Shown: piece after piece, positions 49,512-59,909 of the stretch
How positions within the stretch are numbered: the first letter of the stretch is position 1
Layout of the letters: the number at the start of each line of letters is the position of its first letter
Source of the DNA: Hyphomicrobium_A sp963812795
Lineage (GTDB): Bacteria > Pseudomonadota > Alphaproteobacteria > Rhizobiales > Hyphomicrobiaceae
Direction of reading: 5' to 3'
DNA: 64,000 nucleotides
Assembly (NCBI GenBank): GCA_963812795.1
Contig: CAWEWG010000003.1
Span: 62,001-126,000 of the forward strand
Program-made: the position numbers and the translations under genes
The notes under the pieces: generated by a model
What the model saw: only the letters and a program-made list of their open reading frames with translations
Database searches by the model: none
What the model was told of the DNA's origin: nothing

Positions 49512-51629
49512 CTATGCGGCGCGGAAGAGGCGCACGGCCTCGTCGCACTCGAAGATATAGAGCAGCGTGCGCAGCGCCTGCCCGCGCGGGGTCGACAGCA
49601 TCGGATCGCTGCCGAGCACCATGCGCGCGTCATCGCGCGCCGCCGTCAGCAGCGCCTCAAATCCGGGCACCTCGGCGACGCGGAAGCCCGGCGCGCCGCT
49701 CTGCCGCGCGCCCATCACCTCGCCGCCGCCGCGCAGCTCCAGATCCTTCTCGGCGATGAGGAAGCCGTCCTCGGTGTTCTCCATCATCTCCAGGCGCGCG
49801 CGCGCCGTCTCGCCGAGCGGCGCCTTGTAGAGCAGCATGCAGAAGCTCTCGCGCGAGCCGCGGCCGACGCGTCCGCGCAACTGATGCAACTGGGCGAGGC
49901 CGAAGCGTTCGGCGTGCTCGATGACCATGATGTTGGCGTTGGGCACGTTGACGCCCACCTCGATCACCGTCGTGGCGACGAGGATTTTCAACTGCCCGGA
50001 CGCAAACGCCTCCATGGCGGCGTCCTTGGCCTTGTCCTGCATGCCCCCATGCAGCAGGCCCACATTCTCCTTGCCGAACAGCTGCGTCAGGTGTGCATGC
50101 CGTTCCTCGGCGGCGGCGAGCTCCGACACCTCGGAGCTTTCGATCAACGGACACACCCAATACACCTGCGCGCCCTCGGCGAGCTGCGCGCGCAGCCGAT
50201 CGATCAGCTTCTCCATGGACTCCGTCGGCAGCGCTTTGGTGACGATCGGCTTGCGCCCCGGCGGCTTCTCGGTGAGCCGCGACACGTCGAGGTCGCCGTA
50301 ATGCGTCATGACCAGCGTGCGCGGGATGGGCGTCGCCGTCATGACCAGCACGTCGGTGCCGGCGCTGCCGCCTTTCGATTGCAGCGACAGGCGCTGGTGC
50401 ACGCCGAAGCGGTGCTGCTCGTCGATCACGGCGAAGGCGAGGTCGCGAAAGACTACGTCCGGCTGGAACAGCGCGTGCGTGCCGATAACGACGTCGATCT
50501 CGCCGCGGGCAAGGCGTTCGAGAACGTCCTTGCGGGCGCGGCCTTTCTCGCGGCCGGTGAGGAGGCCGACACGCAGACCCGCCTTCTCGGCCAGCGGTGC
50601 GATGGTCTCCAAGTGCTGGCGCGCCAAAACTTCCGTCGGCGCCATCAGCGCCGCCTGCGCGCCGGACTCCACCGCAATGGCCATGGCCAGCAGCGCGACG
50701 ACCGTCTTGCCGGAGCCGACGTCGCCCTGCAGCAGCCGCAGCATGCGCCGCGGTGCGCCCATGTCGGCCTCGATCTCGCGCACCGCTTCGCGCTGCGCAT
50801 TGGTCAGCGAGAAGGGAAGCGCGTCCGCCAGTTTTGCACGCACACGTCCATCGCCTTTCACCACGCGACCGGGGCGCGTCTTGAAATTCTGCCGCACGAG
50901 GGCGAGTGCCAACTGGCCGGCGAGCAGCTCGTCATAGGCGAGCCGCTGCCAAGGCATGCCGCCGGTCGAAACGTCGCTCGCGTCGGTCGGCTTGTGCAGC
51001 CGCTGCAGCGCCGTGCAGAAGTCCGGCCAGCCGCGCGACTTAACCCAGGTCGCCTCCTGCCATTCCGGCACCTCGCGCAGCCGCTCCAGCGCCTGCCGCG
51101 TTGCCTTCTGCACGATCTTGCCGGACAAGCCGGCGGTGAGCGGGTAGACCGGCTCCAGCATCGGCAGGTCGCCGCGTGCCTCCGGCGGCACGATGTAGTC
51201 GGGGTGCGACATCTGCAGTTTCTCGCCGTAACGCTCGACGCGCCCCGACACGTAGCGCTCCTCGCCCACGGGAAGCTGGCGCTCGATGAACTTGCGCTCG
51301 GCGTGGAAGAAGACGAGGTCGAGCTTGCCGGTCTCGTCCTCCACGCGCACCTTGTAGGGTGCGCGGTTGTTGCCGCGCGGCGGCGGGTAGTGCTTGAGGA
51401 TGCGCACTTTGAGCGTGGCGATGGAGCCCGGCACGGCCTCGGCGATCGCCGGCTCGGCGCGCCGGTCGACGACGCCGTTGGGCAGGTGCCACAGCAGATC
51501 GAGCACGCGCGGCTCGGTGATGCCGGCCGGCAGGTTGACGCACTTGCGCATCAATAGGATCAGGCGCGGACCGATACCGGTCAGCGACTGCAGCGAGGCG
51601 AAGAGGGGCGTGAGCTCAATCGGCCGCAT
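49512..51629 (-). CDS. recG: RecG, ATP-dependent DNA helicase
   Basis: 705 aa. Reverses replication forks and branch-migrates Holliday junctions. Wedge/OB domain at the N-terminus; helicase motifs include LLQGDVGSGKTVVALLAMA (motif I), AVIDEQHRFGVHQR (DEQH box), MTATPIPRTLVMTHYGDLDV (TATPIPRT) and HQLRGRVGRGSRESFCML (motif VI). The ATG at 51629 is only six bases from a hairpin repeat, so its ribosome site would be inside the repeat. The recG-sdhE-mfd neighbourhood is conserved in alphaproteobacteria. Confidence 0.97.
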   Translation of the reverse strand: MRPIELTPLFASLQSLTGIGPRLILLMRKCVNLPAGITEPRVLDLLWHLPNGVVDRRAEPAIAEAVPGSIATLKVRILKHYPPPRGNNRAPYKVRVEDETGKLDLVFFHAERKFIERQLPVGEERYVSGRVERYGEKLQMSHPDYIVPPEARGDLPMLEPVYPLTAGLSGKIVQKATRQALERLREVPEWQEATWVKSRGWPDFCTALQRLHKPTDASDVSTGGMPWQRLAYDELLAGQLALALVRQNFKTRPGRVVKGDGRVRAKLADALPFSLTNAQREAVREIEADMGAPRRMLRLLQGDVGSGKTVVALLAMAIAVESGAQAALMAPTEVLARQHLETIAPLAEKAGLRVGLLTGREKGRARKDVLERLARGEIDVVIGTHALFQPDVVFRDLAFAVIDEQHRFGVHQRLSLQSKGGSAGTDVLVMTATPIPRTLVMTHYGDLDVSRLTEKPPGRKPIVTKALPTESMEKLIDRLRAQLAEGAQVYWVCPLIESSEVSELAAAEERHAHLTQLFGKENVGLLHGGMQDKAKDAAMEAFASGQLKILVATTVIEVGVNVPNANIMVIEHAERFGLAQLHQLRGRVGRGSRESFCMLLYKAPLGETARARLEMMENTEDGFLIAEKDLELRGGGEVMGARQSGAPGFRVAEVPGFEALLTAARDDARMVLGSDPMLSTPRGQALRTLLYIFECDEAVRLFRAA

Positions 51630-51635
51630 GCGCGC

Positions 51636-51801
51636 TAGTGTCCCGATTCCGAAGTTCGCCGGTGTTGGCCGTTGGGCTGTGGAGCGAACTTCGGAATCAT
51701 AAGGGACACTACAAGCATAGACTTGCCAGCGTGATTCAGATCGAGAAGTTCGCTCCCGACCATGGCGCAGATGACGGCGAACTTCCCGATCATCACACTG
51801 G
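51636..51801 (-). repeat. Twin-hairpin repeat, copy B (inverted relative to copy A)
   Basis: 166 bp, the same length as copy A and in reverse orientation. Arms CTAGTGTCCCGATTCCGAAG/TTCGGAATCATAAGGGACAC and CGTGATTCAGATCGAGAAG/CTTCCCGATCATCACACTGG match copy A, while the loops differ. The distal CTAG is changed to CTGG. It lies between the start of recG and the sdhE promoter region, six bases from the recG ATG. Confidence 0.9.
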
Positions 51802-51987
51802 TGGGCCTCGATAAACTTTGGTGGGCTGGCGCGGGAAAGCGTCGCGCCGCGTTAGTGGAGAACCCGCGCCATCCGCCCTTTGCGTGATGGAAAACGGGCG
51901 CTATATCAACGTCCCGGCCCCGACGAGCGTGGCGGTCGGTCTGCGCCGCGTCAAGCCTCGCGCGCGGGTTATCCAAGAAAGCGGTAC

Positions 51988-52287
51988 ATGATGCAGGACG
52001 ACCTGGAGACGCGGCGCCGGCGCGCAGCCTATCGCGCATCGCATCGCGGCACCAAGGAGATGGATATCATTCTCGGCCGTTACGCCGAGGCGCGGCTGGC
52101 CGGCATGCAGGATGACGAGCTGGACGCCTTCGAACGATTTCTGGCATTGCCCGATCCCACACTGACGCTGTGGTTCTCGCGTGGTGCAACGTCCGCGGAC
52201 GCCGGGGAGTTTGCCGGGTTGATCGACGCGCTGCGTGCGCATCACGGATTGGCGCCGATCGCGGCCGAAGGTGTTGAAAGCCAATGA
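51988..52287 (+). CDS. sdhE: SdhE, FAD assembly factor of succinate dehydrogenase
   Basis: 99 aa. Flavinylation factor for SdhA. The signature RRRAAYRASHRGTKEMDIIL has the conserved RGxxE motif, and ELDAFERFLALPDPTLTLWF follows. Start ATG 51988, or ATG 51991 one codon later. The stop overlaps the mfd start (ATGA), so the two are coupled. Confidence 0.93.
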   Translation: MMQDDLETRRRRAAYRASHRGTKEMDIILGRYAEARLAGMQDDELDAFERFLALPDPTLTLWFSRGATSADAGEFAGLIDALRAHHGLAPIAAEGVESQ

Positions 52288-55200
52288 GCGCCCGACCGAG
52301 CGACGTCGATCACACCGCCCGTACGATCACCGGCGTCCCAGAAGGCCTCGACGCGCTGGTATTGGCCCAGCTCGTCAACGAGGCTGCCTCCGACAAGGCG
52401 CCGGGTACGTTGCTGCACGTCGCCCGCGACGACCGGCGCATGGAGCAGCTCGAGCAGGCGCTGTCATTTTTCGCGCCCAACGTGCGGGTCATCACATTCC
52501 CTGCCTGGGACACGGTGCCCTACGACCGCGTCGGGCCGGGCTCGGATATCGTTGCCCGCCGCATGGCAGCGCTGGCCAAGCTGGCGCTGGCGACGCGTAA
52601 GCATCCGACTATCGTGCTGACCACCGTCAACGCGATCGTGCAGCGCATCCCCTCGCAGAGCTTCATCAAGCGCACCATCAAGGCGATGGCGCCGGGCCAG
52701 CGCATCGACATGGCGCGCCTGACGCAAAGTCTCGCCCTCATGGGCTACACGCGCTCGGGCACCGTCATGGAGCAGGGCGAGTACGCTGTGCGCGGTGGCA
52801 TTCTCGACTTTTACCCGCCGGGCCGCTCGAGCCCCGTCCGCCTAGATTTCTTCGGCGACACGCTGGAGACGATCAAGGCCTTCGACGTGACGACGCAGCG
52901 CACGACGAAGCCGGTACAGAAGCTCGCCCTGATGCCGATCAGCGAGGTTGCCTTCGGCGCCGAGGCGGAGAAGCTGTTTCGCACCCGCTACGTCGAGCTG
53001 TTCGGCGGCAACACTGGCGATGATCCGCTGTATGAGGCCGTCAGCTCCGGTCACCGCTACCCCGGGCAGGAACACTGGCTGCCGCTGTTCCATGATCAGT
53101 TGGCAACGCTGTTCGACTACCTGCCGGGCGTGCCCGTGAGCTTCGATCATCGCAGCGATGAATCCGCCAACAGCCGCTTCGAGCAAATCGCCGAGCACTA
53201 CGAGGCGCGCACCGAGGCGCTGGAGGAGCACAAGTTCGGCGGGCCGCCGTACAAGCCGGTGCCGCCGGAGCGCATGTTTCTCGACGCCAAGTCGTTCGCC
53301 GCCGCGCAGGCCGACCGCCCGACATTCCGGCTGACGCCGTTCGAGGAAGGCGAGGGTCCCAACGTGCGCTCCTGGCGCGGGCGCGGCGGGCGCACGTTCG
53401 CCGCCGAGCGCCAACAGGGCGATGTCAACGTGTTCGACGCCGTCGTCGGCCACATCCGCCGCCTCCAGGGCGAGCCGCGCCGGGTCATCGTCACTGCCTG
53501 GACGCCGGGCGCGCGCGAACGTCTGGCGACGCTGCTCTCCGATCACGGCCTCAAGGATGTGACGCGGGTCGAAATCCTACGCCGAGGCGCTGGCGCTGCC
53601 CGCGCAGGCGACCGCCATCGGCGTGCTCGGCATCGAGCAGGGCTTCGAGACGCCTGAGATCGCCGTTATCGGCGAGCAGGACATCCTCGGCGACCGCCTG
53701 GTGCGCCCGCGCCGCAAGCAGCGCTCAGCCGTCGACGTATTGACGGAGGCGACGAGCTTGTCGGTCGGCGATCTCGTCGTGCACGCCGACCACGGCATCG
53801 GCCGCTTCTCAGGTCTCAAGACCATCACCGTTCTCAAGGCCCCGCACGACTGCCTCGAGCTGCACTATGCCGGCGGCGACAAGCTGTTCCTGCCGGTGGA
53901 GAACATCGAGCTGCTGTCGCGCTACGGTGCCGACGAATCCGATGGGCAGCTCGACAAGCTGGGTGGCGTCGCCTGGCAATCGCGCAAGGCACGCCTCAAG
54001 AAGCGCCTCCGCGAGATCGCTTCCGAGCTGATCAAGATCGCGGCGCTGCGCCAGCTCAAGGAAGCGCCGTCAGTCGCCGCGCCGGAAGGGGCGTACGACG
54101 AGTTTGTCGCCCGCTTCCCCTACGAGGAAACCGAGGACCAGGATGCGAGCATCGAGGCGGTGCTCACCGATCTGTCCTCCGGCCGGCCGATGGACCGCCT
54201 CGTTTGCGGCGACGTCGGCTTCGGCAAGACCGAGGTGGCGCTGCGGGCGGCCTTCGTCGCCGCCATGAACGGGCTGCAGGTCGCCGTCGTCGTGCCGACG
54301 ACGCTATTGTCGCGCCAGCACTACAAGACCTTCATCGAGCGCTTCAAGGGCCTGCCCATTCGCATCGCGCAGGCGTCGCGCCTCGTCGGCACGGCGGCGC
54401 TCGCGGAGACGAAGGAGGGGCTGGCCAACGGCTCGGTGGACGTCGTGGTCGGCACGCACGCGCTACTCGGCAAGTCGATCGACTTCAAGCGGCTCGGGCT
54501 GCTCATCATCGACGAGGAGCAGCACTTCGGCGTTACCCACAAGGAGCGCCTGAAGAAGATGCGCGAGGACGTGCATGTGCTGACGCTGTCGGCGACGCCC
54601 ATTCCGCGCACGCTGCAGTTGGCGCTCACCGGCGTGCGCGAGCTGTCGCTGATCACCACCCCGCCGGTCGATCGTCTCGCCGTGCGCACCTACATCTCGC
54701 CGTTCGATCCGATGATCATCCGCGACGCGCTGCGGCGTGAGCGGTATCGCGGCGGCCAGAGCTTCTACGTCGCCCCGCGCATCGCCGACCTCGACGAGAT
54801 CGCCGACTTCCTGCGCGAAGCCGTGCCCGAGCTGACCTTCGCCCGCGCCACGGGGCAACTGGCGCCGAGCGAGCTGGAAGACGTCATGACCGCTTTCTAC
54901 GACGGCAAGTACGACGTGCTGCTGTCGACCGCCATCGTCGAATCCGGTCTCGACCTGCCCAACGCCAATACGCTGGTCGTGCATCGCGCCGACATGTTCG
55001 GCCTGGCGCAGCTCTACCAGTTGCGCGGCCGCGTCGGCCGCTCGAAGGCGCGCGCCTACGCCTATTTCACCATCCCCGTCGGCAAGGCGCTGAGCGAAGC
55101 CGCCGACAAGCGCCTCAAGGTTCTGCAGTCGCTCGATACGCTCGGCGCCGGCTTCTCGCTCGCCTCGCACGACCTCGACATCCGCGGCGCCGGCAATTTG

Positions 55201-55782
55201 CTGGGCGAGGAGCAGTCCGGCCACATCCGCGAGGTCGGCTTCGAGCTCTATCAGTCGATGCTGGAGGAGGCCGTCGCCTCGATGAAAGGCGGCGACCTCG
55301 AAGGCGCCACCGAGCAGTGGAGCCCGACCATCTCGCTCGGCACCTCGGTGCTCATCCCCGAAACTTACGTCGCCGACCTGCAACTCCGCCTCGGCCTTTA
55401 CCGCCGCCTGTCGACGCTGGAGACGCGCGAGGAGATCGACGCCTTCGCCTCCGAGCTGGTCGACCGCTTTGGCCCGCTGCCCGAGGAGGTCGAGCATCTG
55501 CTCGACGTCATGGAGATCAAGGCGCTGTGCCGCCAGGCGGGCGTCGCCCAGGTGGATGCGGGGCCGCGCGGCGCCGTCGTCGGCTTCTATCGCAACGAGT
55601 TCGCCAACCCGGAAGGCCTCGTGCAGTACGTGCAGTCCTCGCGCGGGCACCTCAAGGTGCAGCCCGACCAGAAGCTCGTCTATCGCGCCGAGTGGGATCT
55701 GCCGGCCGAACGCTTGAAGGGCGTGCGCGCCTTCATCGGCCAGCTCGCCGCCGTCGCCGCCAAAGCGAAGAAGGCCGCCTGA
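52284..55782 (+). CDS. mfd: Mfd, transcription-repair coupling factor (one frame break)
   Basis: Removes stalled RNA polymerase and recruits UvrA; 1165 aa after repair. UvrB-like N-terminus (VRVITFPAWDTVPYDRVGPG), CarD-like RNAP-interacting domain (LVVHADHGIGRFSGLKTI), and helicase motifs LVCGDVGFGKTEVALRAAF, LLIIDEEQHFGVTHKERL and SATPIPRTLQLALTG. One extra A near 53573 breaks the frame; omitting it gives VESYAEALALPAQATAIGVL. Start overlaps the sdhE stop. Confidence 0.96.
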
Positions 55783-55785
55783 GGC

Positions 55786-56133
55786 TCAGCTCAGTTTCTT
55801 TTTGAAGAAGGCGCGCGAGGGCGTCGGCCGGCGGCCGCGCTCTTCCGGCGCCATCGGCTCCAGCATCTTGATCGCCTGCCAGAAGATGATGGGGAACACG
55901 ATGACGAGGAACAGGCCGATGCCCATCAAGTCCTTCATGTCGGTGCGGAAGCCGCGATAGAGCACAAGCAGCCCCGAGCCGATGCCGGCTGCCGTCAGCA
56001 GCGTGATCATGATCGCCTGCAGGTGGTGCGAGACGACGTACCAGAGACCAACGACGGCAAGGACCGCCGTAATGCCGATCGCGGTCATGACGCCCGGATG
56101 CGCGCTCAGATATTGGATCAGCTCGTCCAGCAT
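55786..56133 (-). CDS. Small three-helix membrane protein
   Basis: 115 aa from ATG 56133, which has GGGAGG upstream. Three hydrophobic helices: VMTAIGITAVLAVVGLWYVV, IMITLLTAAGIGSGLLVLYR and MGIGLFLVIVFPIIFWQAI; basic C-terminal tail FFKKKLS. No recognised family. The longer frame to 56211 adds residues without a start signal. It is convergent with mfd, three bases apart. Confidence 0.65.
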   Translation of the reverse strand: MLDELIQYLSAHPGVMTAIGITAVLAVVGLWYVVSHHLQAIMITLLTAAGIGSGLLVLYRGFRTDMKDLMGIGLFLVIVFPIIFWQAIKMLEPMAPEERGRRPTPSRAFFKKKLS

Positions 56134-56272
56134 GCTCTGCCTCCCACCTTCGCGTCGTCCCTCGACCAGCCGTGAGACCTCGGCCGCCAGCCCACTGCCA
56201 TTAGCACTCAAATCTATGACGTGTGCAAAGCAGCGGACGAAAAACTAGCCCCGCGGCGCGGATGCCACAGCG

Positions 56273-57809
56273 TTAGCCTGTGGAAAATCCGGCGGGAAGG
56301 CGCAGCGCGCCGCGCATGAGCTTGCCGTTGGCGGTTCGCGGAAGAGCCTCGACAAAAACGATGCAGCGCGGGCGCTTGTAGGCGGCGAGCCGGTCGGCGG
56401 CGAAGCGCTCGATGTCGGCGGCATCGTGGCTCGTCCCGGGATGCGCCACGACGAAGGCGGCGATGACGCTGACGTCGTCGCGCACCTTGACCTCGGCGCA
56501 GGCCACCTCGGCGACTGAGGAATGTTCGGCCAGCGCCGCCTCCACTTCCAGCGGCGAGACGCGATAGCCGAGCGCCTTCATGAGGTCGTTGGCGCGACCG
56601 CGGTGGAACACGTAGCCCTCCGGATCGATGACGGCGAGGTCGCCGCCGACGAACCACTCGCCGCGATAGACTTCGCGTTCTTCCTGCGGCCGTTGCCAGT
56701 AACCGAGCATCAGTCCCGGGTCGGAGCGGTGCACGGCGAGCAGGCCTTCTTCGCCCGAGGGCAACGGCTCACTGCCGCCGTCGAGCGGCAGCACGGCGAG
56801 GCGCCGCCCCGCTTGCGCCTTGCCGACGGCGCCGGGCTTGCGCGGCACGCCGGGACCCGACGACACGTAGGTCGAGATCTCGCTCATGCCGAGCGCTTCA
56901 TAGAGCGGCCTGCCGGTGCGGGCTTCCCAGTCTTCGAACAGGCCCGGCGGCGGCGTTTCTCCGGCCATCAGCCCGTGCCGCAGAACGCCGAAGTCGGTGG
57001 GCGCGGGTTTGGCGTACTTGAGCATCTGGCGGTAGACGCCGGGGACGCCGGCGAACAGCGTCGCGCCGGTCTCTGTTATCAGGCGCGGCCACAGCGCCGG
57101 ATCCTTTTCGCCCGTGTAGATGATCGCCGTGGCGCCATTGGCCCAGGGATCGGTGAGCCCGGTGCCGAGCGTGAACGTCCAGTTGAAGGCGCCCGCATGC
57201 AGCATGCGGTCATCGGGCCCGATGCCGTACCAGCCCTGATACATCGGCCGGCGTCCGAACGCGGAGCGCTGGGCGTGCAGCACGCCCTTGGGCAAAGCCG
57301 TGGTGCCGGACGTATAGATGAGGAACGCCGGATCGTCGGCGGCGGTGTCGGCGTAGCTCGCCCGCGGGGCTTCGCGCAACATGCGGGCGATGGCGTCGGC
57401 ATCCAATTGCATAGCGCCGGGCGGTACGGCGCTGCCTCCGTGCACGACGGCTTCGGCGCCGCTGTCTTCGAGCAGGAACTGCACCTCGCGGTCGGTGAGC
57501 TGGGAGGAGGTCGGCAAGCGGCACGAAGCCGCCGGCGATGGCGCCGAAAAAGGTGAGCGCGTAGGCGCTGGTGTTCTCCAGCCGGATGAGGATGCGGTCG
57601 CCCGGGGTTAAGCCCGCCGCCTTGAGGCCGCCGGCGATGCGCAGCACCGCCTCCTCGAGGTCGGCGAATGTCCAGACCTCGGCGGGCGGCGCCCCTGGTG
57701 CGTCCATGACGAGCAGCGCCGGATGCTTCGGCCGCGCCGTCGCCGCTCGGCCGATCGCATATGCGGCCATGTTAAAGCGCTGCGGGAGCGTATCGGCCGC
57801 GTCGGTCAT
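56273..57809 (-). CDS. Acyl-CoA synthetase, AMP-forming (one frame break)
   Basis: 511 aa after dropping one base near 57516. Core motifs: LIYTSGTTALPKGVLHAQRS (phosphate loop), YEALGMSEISTYVSSGPGVP, HRGRANDLMKALGYRVSPLE and LPRTANGKLMRGAL with the catalytic Lys. Resembles benzoate/acetate-type CoA ligases; substrate unknown. Start ATG 57809 overlaps the stop of the peptide-binding protein gene (ATGA), so the two are translationally coupled. This pairing could mean uptake and activation of the same compound. Confidence 0.88.
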
Positions 57810-59599
57810 TTCGCGTCCGCCGACCACCAGCTATCGACGTTGTAGCCGAACAGCGGCGTCACCTCCGGATGCTGCAGCCGCGTCCAGTAGGCGACCCACT
57901 GCTTGGGGACAAAGAACAGCGGGATCACGTAGTCGCCGGACAGCAGCACGCGATCGAGCGCGCGCACAGCGGAGACGAAATCCTCTTCGGTCTTGGCCTC
58001 CAGCATGGCCTGGATCATGGCGTCGGCCGCGGGGTTCTCGACACCGGCAAAGTTATAGGTGCCCGGAGTCTTTGCCGATGCAGTAGACCAGCGGAACAGT
58101 TGCTCGTTGCCCGGCGACAGCGACGACGACCAGGTATTCTGGATCATGTCGTAGTCGTAGTTGGTCAGCCGTTGCTGGTACTGGGCGCCATCGACGACGC
58201 GCAGCTTCACCTTGATGCCGAGGCGTTCCACATCGCGCGCGAAGGACAGCAGCAATCCCTCCTGCGAGGTCGACGACGCGAGGATCTCGAACTCGATCTG
58301 ACGGCCGCTCTTGGCTTCGACCAGGCGCCCGCCCCGCAACTCGTATCCGGCCTCCTGCAACAGCCGAAACGCCTTTTCTTGATTTTCGCGGCCGCGGCCC
58401 GACCCGTCCGTCGTCGGAAAGCGGTAGGTGCCGGCCATGACGGCCGGCTTCACCGCATCGGGGAAGGGGGCCAAAATCTCGCGTTCCCGCGTATCCGCAG
58501 GACGCCCCGCCGAGGCAAGGATAGAGCGCTCGAAGTAGCTCTGCGTGCGCTGATAAAGGCCGGCATAGAGGGTGCGGTTGATCCATTCGAAGTCGAACAA
58601 ATAGATCAGCGCCTCGCGCACGCGTGCGTCCTTGAACACCGCGCGCCGGATGTTGAACACCAGCGCCGTCATGCCGGCCGGCAAGGCGATGTCGAACTCG
58701 CGCTTCACCGCACGCCCGTCGCGCATCGCGGGGAAGTCGTAGCCGTTGGCCCAGCGGCGCGGATCCTCCTCCGGCCACAGGTCGAGCTGCCCCGACTTGA
58801 AGGCGTCGAACATCACCGACGCCTCGCGGAAGTAGTCGAAGCGGATTTCGTCGAAGTTGAAACGTCCGCGGTTTACAGGCAGATCGCGGCCCCAGTAGTT
58901 CTCGTCGCGCACGAGGGTAACCGAGCGGCCGGCGTCGACCTTGCCGACCCGGTAGGGGCCGGAGCCTACGGGGAATTGCAGGCTCGTGTTCTCAAACGTG
59001 TCCGGGTTGATGGCGTGCTTGGGAAGTACCGGCATGAGGCCGATGATCAGCGGAACCTCGCGGTCGCCTGCCGCATCGAACGTGAATCGCACGGCGTGAT
59101 CCGACAGCCGCTCGGACTTGGCGACCTTGGCATAGTACGTGCGGTGATTGGGGCGCCCCTTCTCCTTCAGGAGCTGCAAGGAGAAGATGACGTCGTCGGC
59201 GGTGATCGGCTTGCCGTCGGAGAAGTGCGCCTGCGGATCGAGGTTGAATGTGATCGACGAGCGATCCTCGGGCATCTCCACCGTCTCGGCGATGAGACCG
59301 TAAAGCGTGAAGGGTTCGTCGAGCCCGCGCGCCATCAGGCTCTCGATGGTGAAATCGCGCGTGCCGTTGACGGCGACGCCCTTGATGATGAGCGGATTGA
59401 GGCTGTCGAACGAACCGAAGGCGCCGATGACGAGGCGCCCTCCCTTCGGCGCGTTCGGATTGACGTAGGAGAAGTGCGTGAAGCCGGGCGGCTCCTTCGG
59501 CGCCCCATAAAGCGCGATGCCATGCGTCGGCTCTGCGACGGCCGGTGGTATCCAAGACAGCAGCGCAAAGGTGAGGGCGGCGGTCAGCTTGTGCAGCAT
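57806..59599 (-). CDS. Family 5 extracellular solute-binding protein (YejA-like)
   Basis: 597 aa. Signal peptide (LTAALTFALLSWIPPAVAEP), then FTHFSYVNPNAPKGGRLVIG, the YejA/OppA start. Further hallmarks: DGKPITADDVIFSLQLLKEK and DFEWINRTLYAGLYQRTQSY, C-terminal FFVPKQWVAYWTRLQHPE. Binds peptides or similar for an ABC importer; no permease genes are adjacent. Start ATG 59599 gives the signal peptide; the frame extends upstream to 59728 without one. Overlaps the acyl-CoA synthetase start. Confidence 0.9.
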   Translation of the reverse strand: MLHKLTAALTFALLSWIPPAVAEPTHGIALYGAPKEPPGFTHFSYVNPNAPKGGRLVIGAFGSFDSLNPLIIKGVAVNGTRDFTIESLMARGLDEPFTLYGLIAETVEMPEDRSSITFNLDPQAHFSDGKPITADDVIFSLQLLKEKGRPNHRTYYAKVAKSERLSDHAVRFTFDAAGDREVPLIIGLMPVLPKHAINPDTFENTSLQFPVGSGPYRVGKVDAGRSVTLVRDENYWGRDLPVNRGRFNFDEIRFDYFREASVMFDAFKSGQLDLWPEEDPRRWANGYDFPAMRDGRAVKREFDIALPAGMTALVFNIRRAVFKDARVREALIYLFDFEWINRTLYAGLYQRTQSYFERSILASAGRPADTREREILAPFPDAVKPAVMAGTYRFPTTDGSGRGRENQEKAFRLLQEAGYELRGGRLVEAKSGRQIEFEILASSTSQEGLLLSFARDVERLGIKVKLRVVDGAQYQQRLTNYDYDMIQNTWSSSLSPGNEQLFRWSTASAKTPGTYNFAGVENPAADAMIQAMLEAKTEEDFVSAVRALDRVLLSGDYVIPLFFVPKQWVAYWTRLQHPEVTPLFGYNVDSWWSADAK

Positions 59600-59909
59600 T
59601 CGGACTCCGGGCGCCTGTCTGCTTTTTGCGGCTGCGAGGCGAATTGCTGCCCTATTATCACACGTTAGCGCTTCGGCTACGCCGCGCGGCGGCAGGTCTC
59701 GGCAACATCCTGCGTTGCGCCTTTGCAACGATGCGATGAACGTGATGGCGCGTTCGCGCGCGTGCCAATTCTACGGCCACGGGATTGCCGCAATCCGGGC
59801 CTTACTGCCGCACCCATGAGCGCCGAGGGGCGTCATATAGGCGCGCAATTCGTGCTCGCCACCGAGGGATGAGCTGGTCGGACCAGTTCTCTAAGAGAGG
59901 TTTGTATTC

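Noticed and set aside
48813..51557. Very long open frame (over 900 codons) on the + strand across DUF502 and recG
   Set aside because: It is antisense to recG over most of its length, His/Arg-rich with no domains, and both recG and DUF502 are clear. High GC keeps the opposite strand open.
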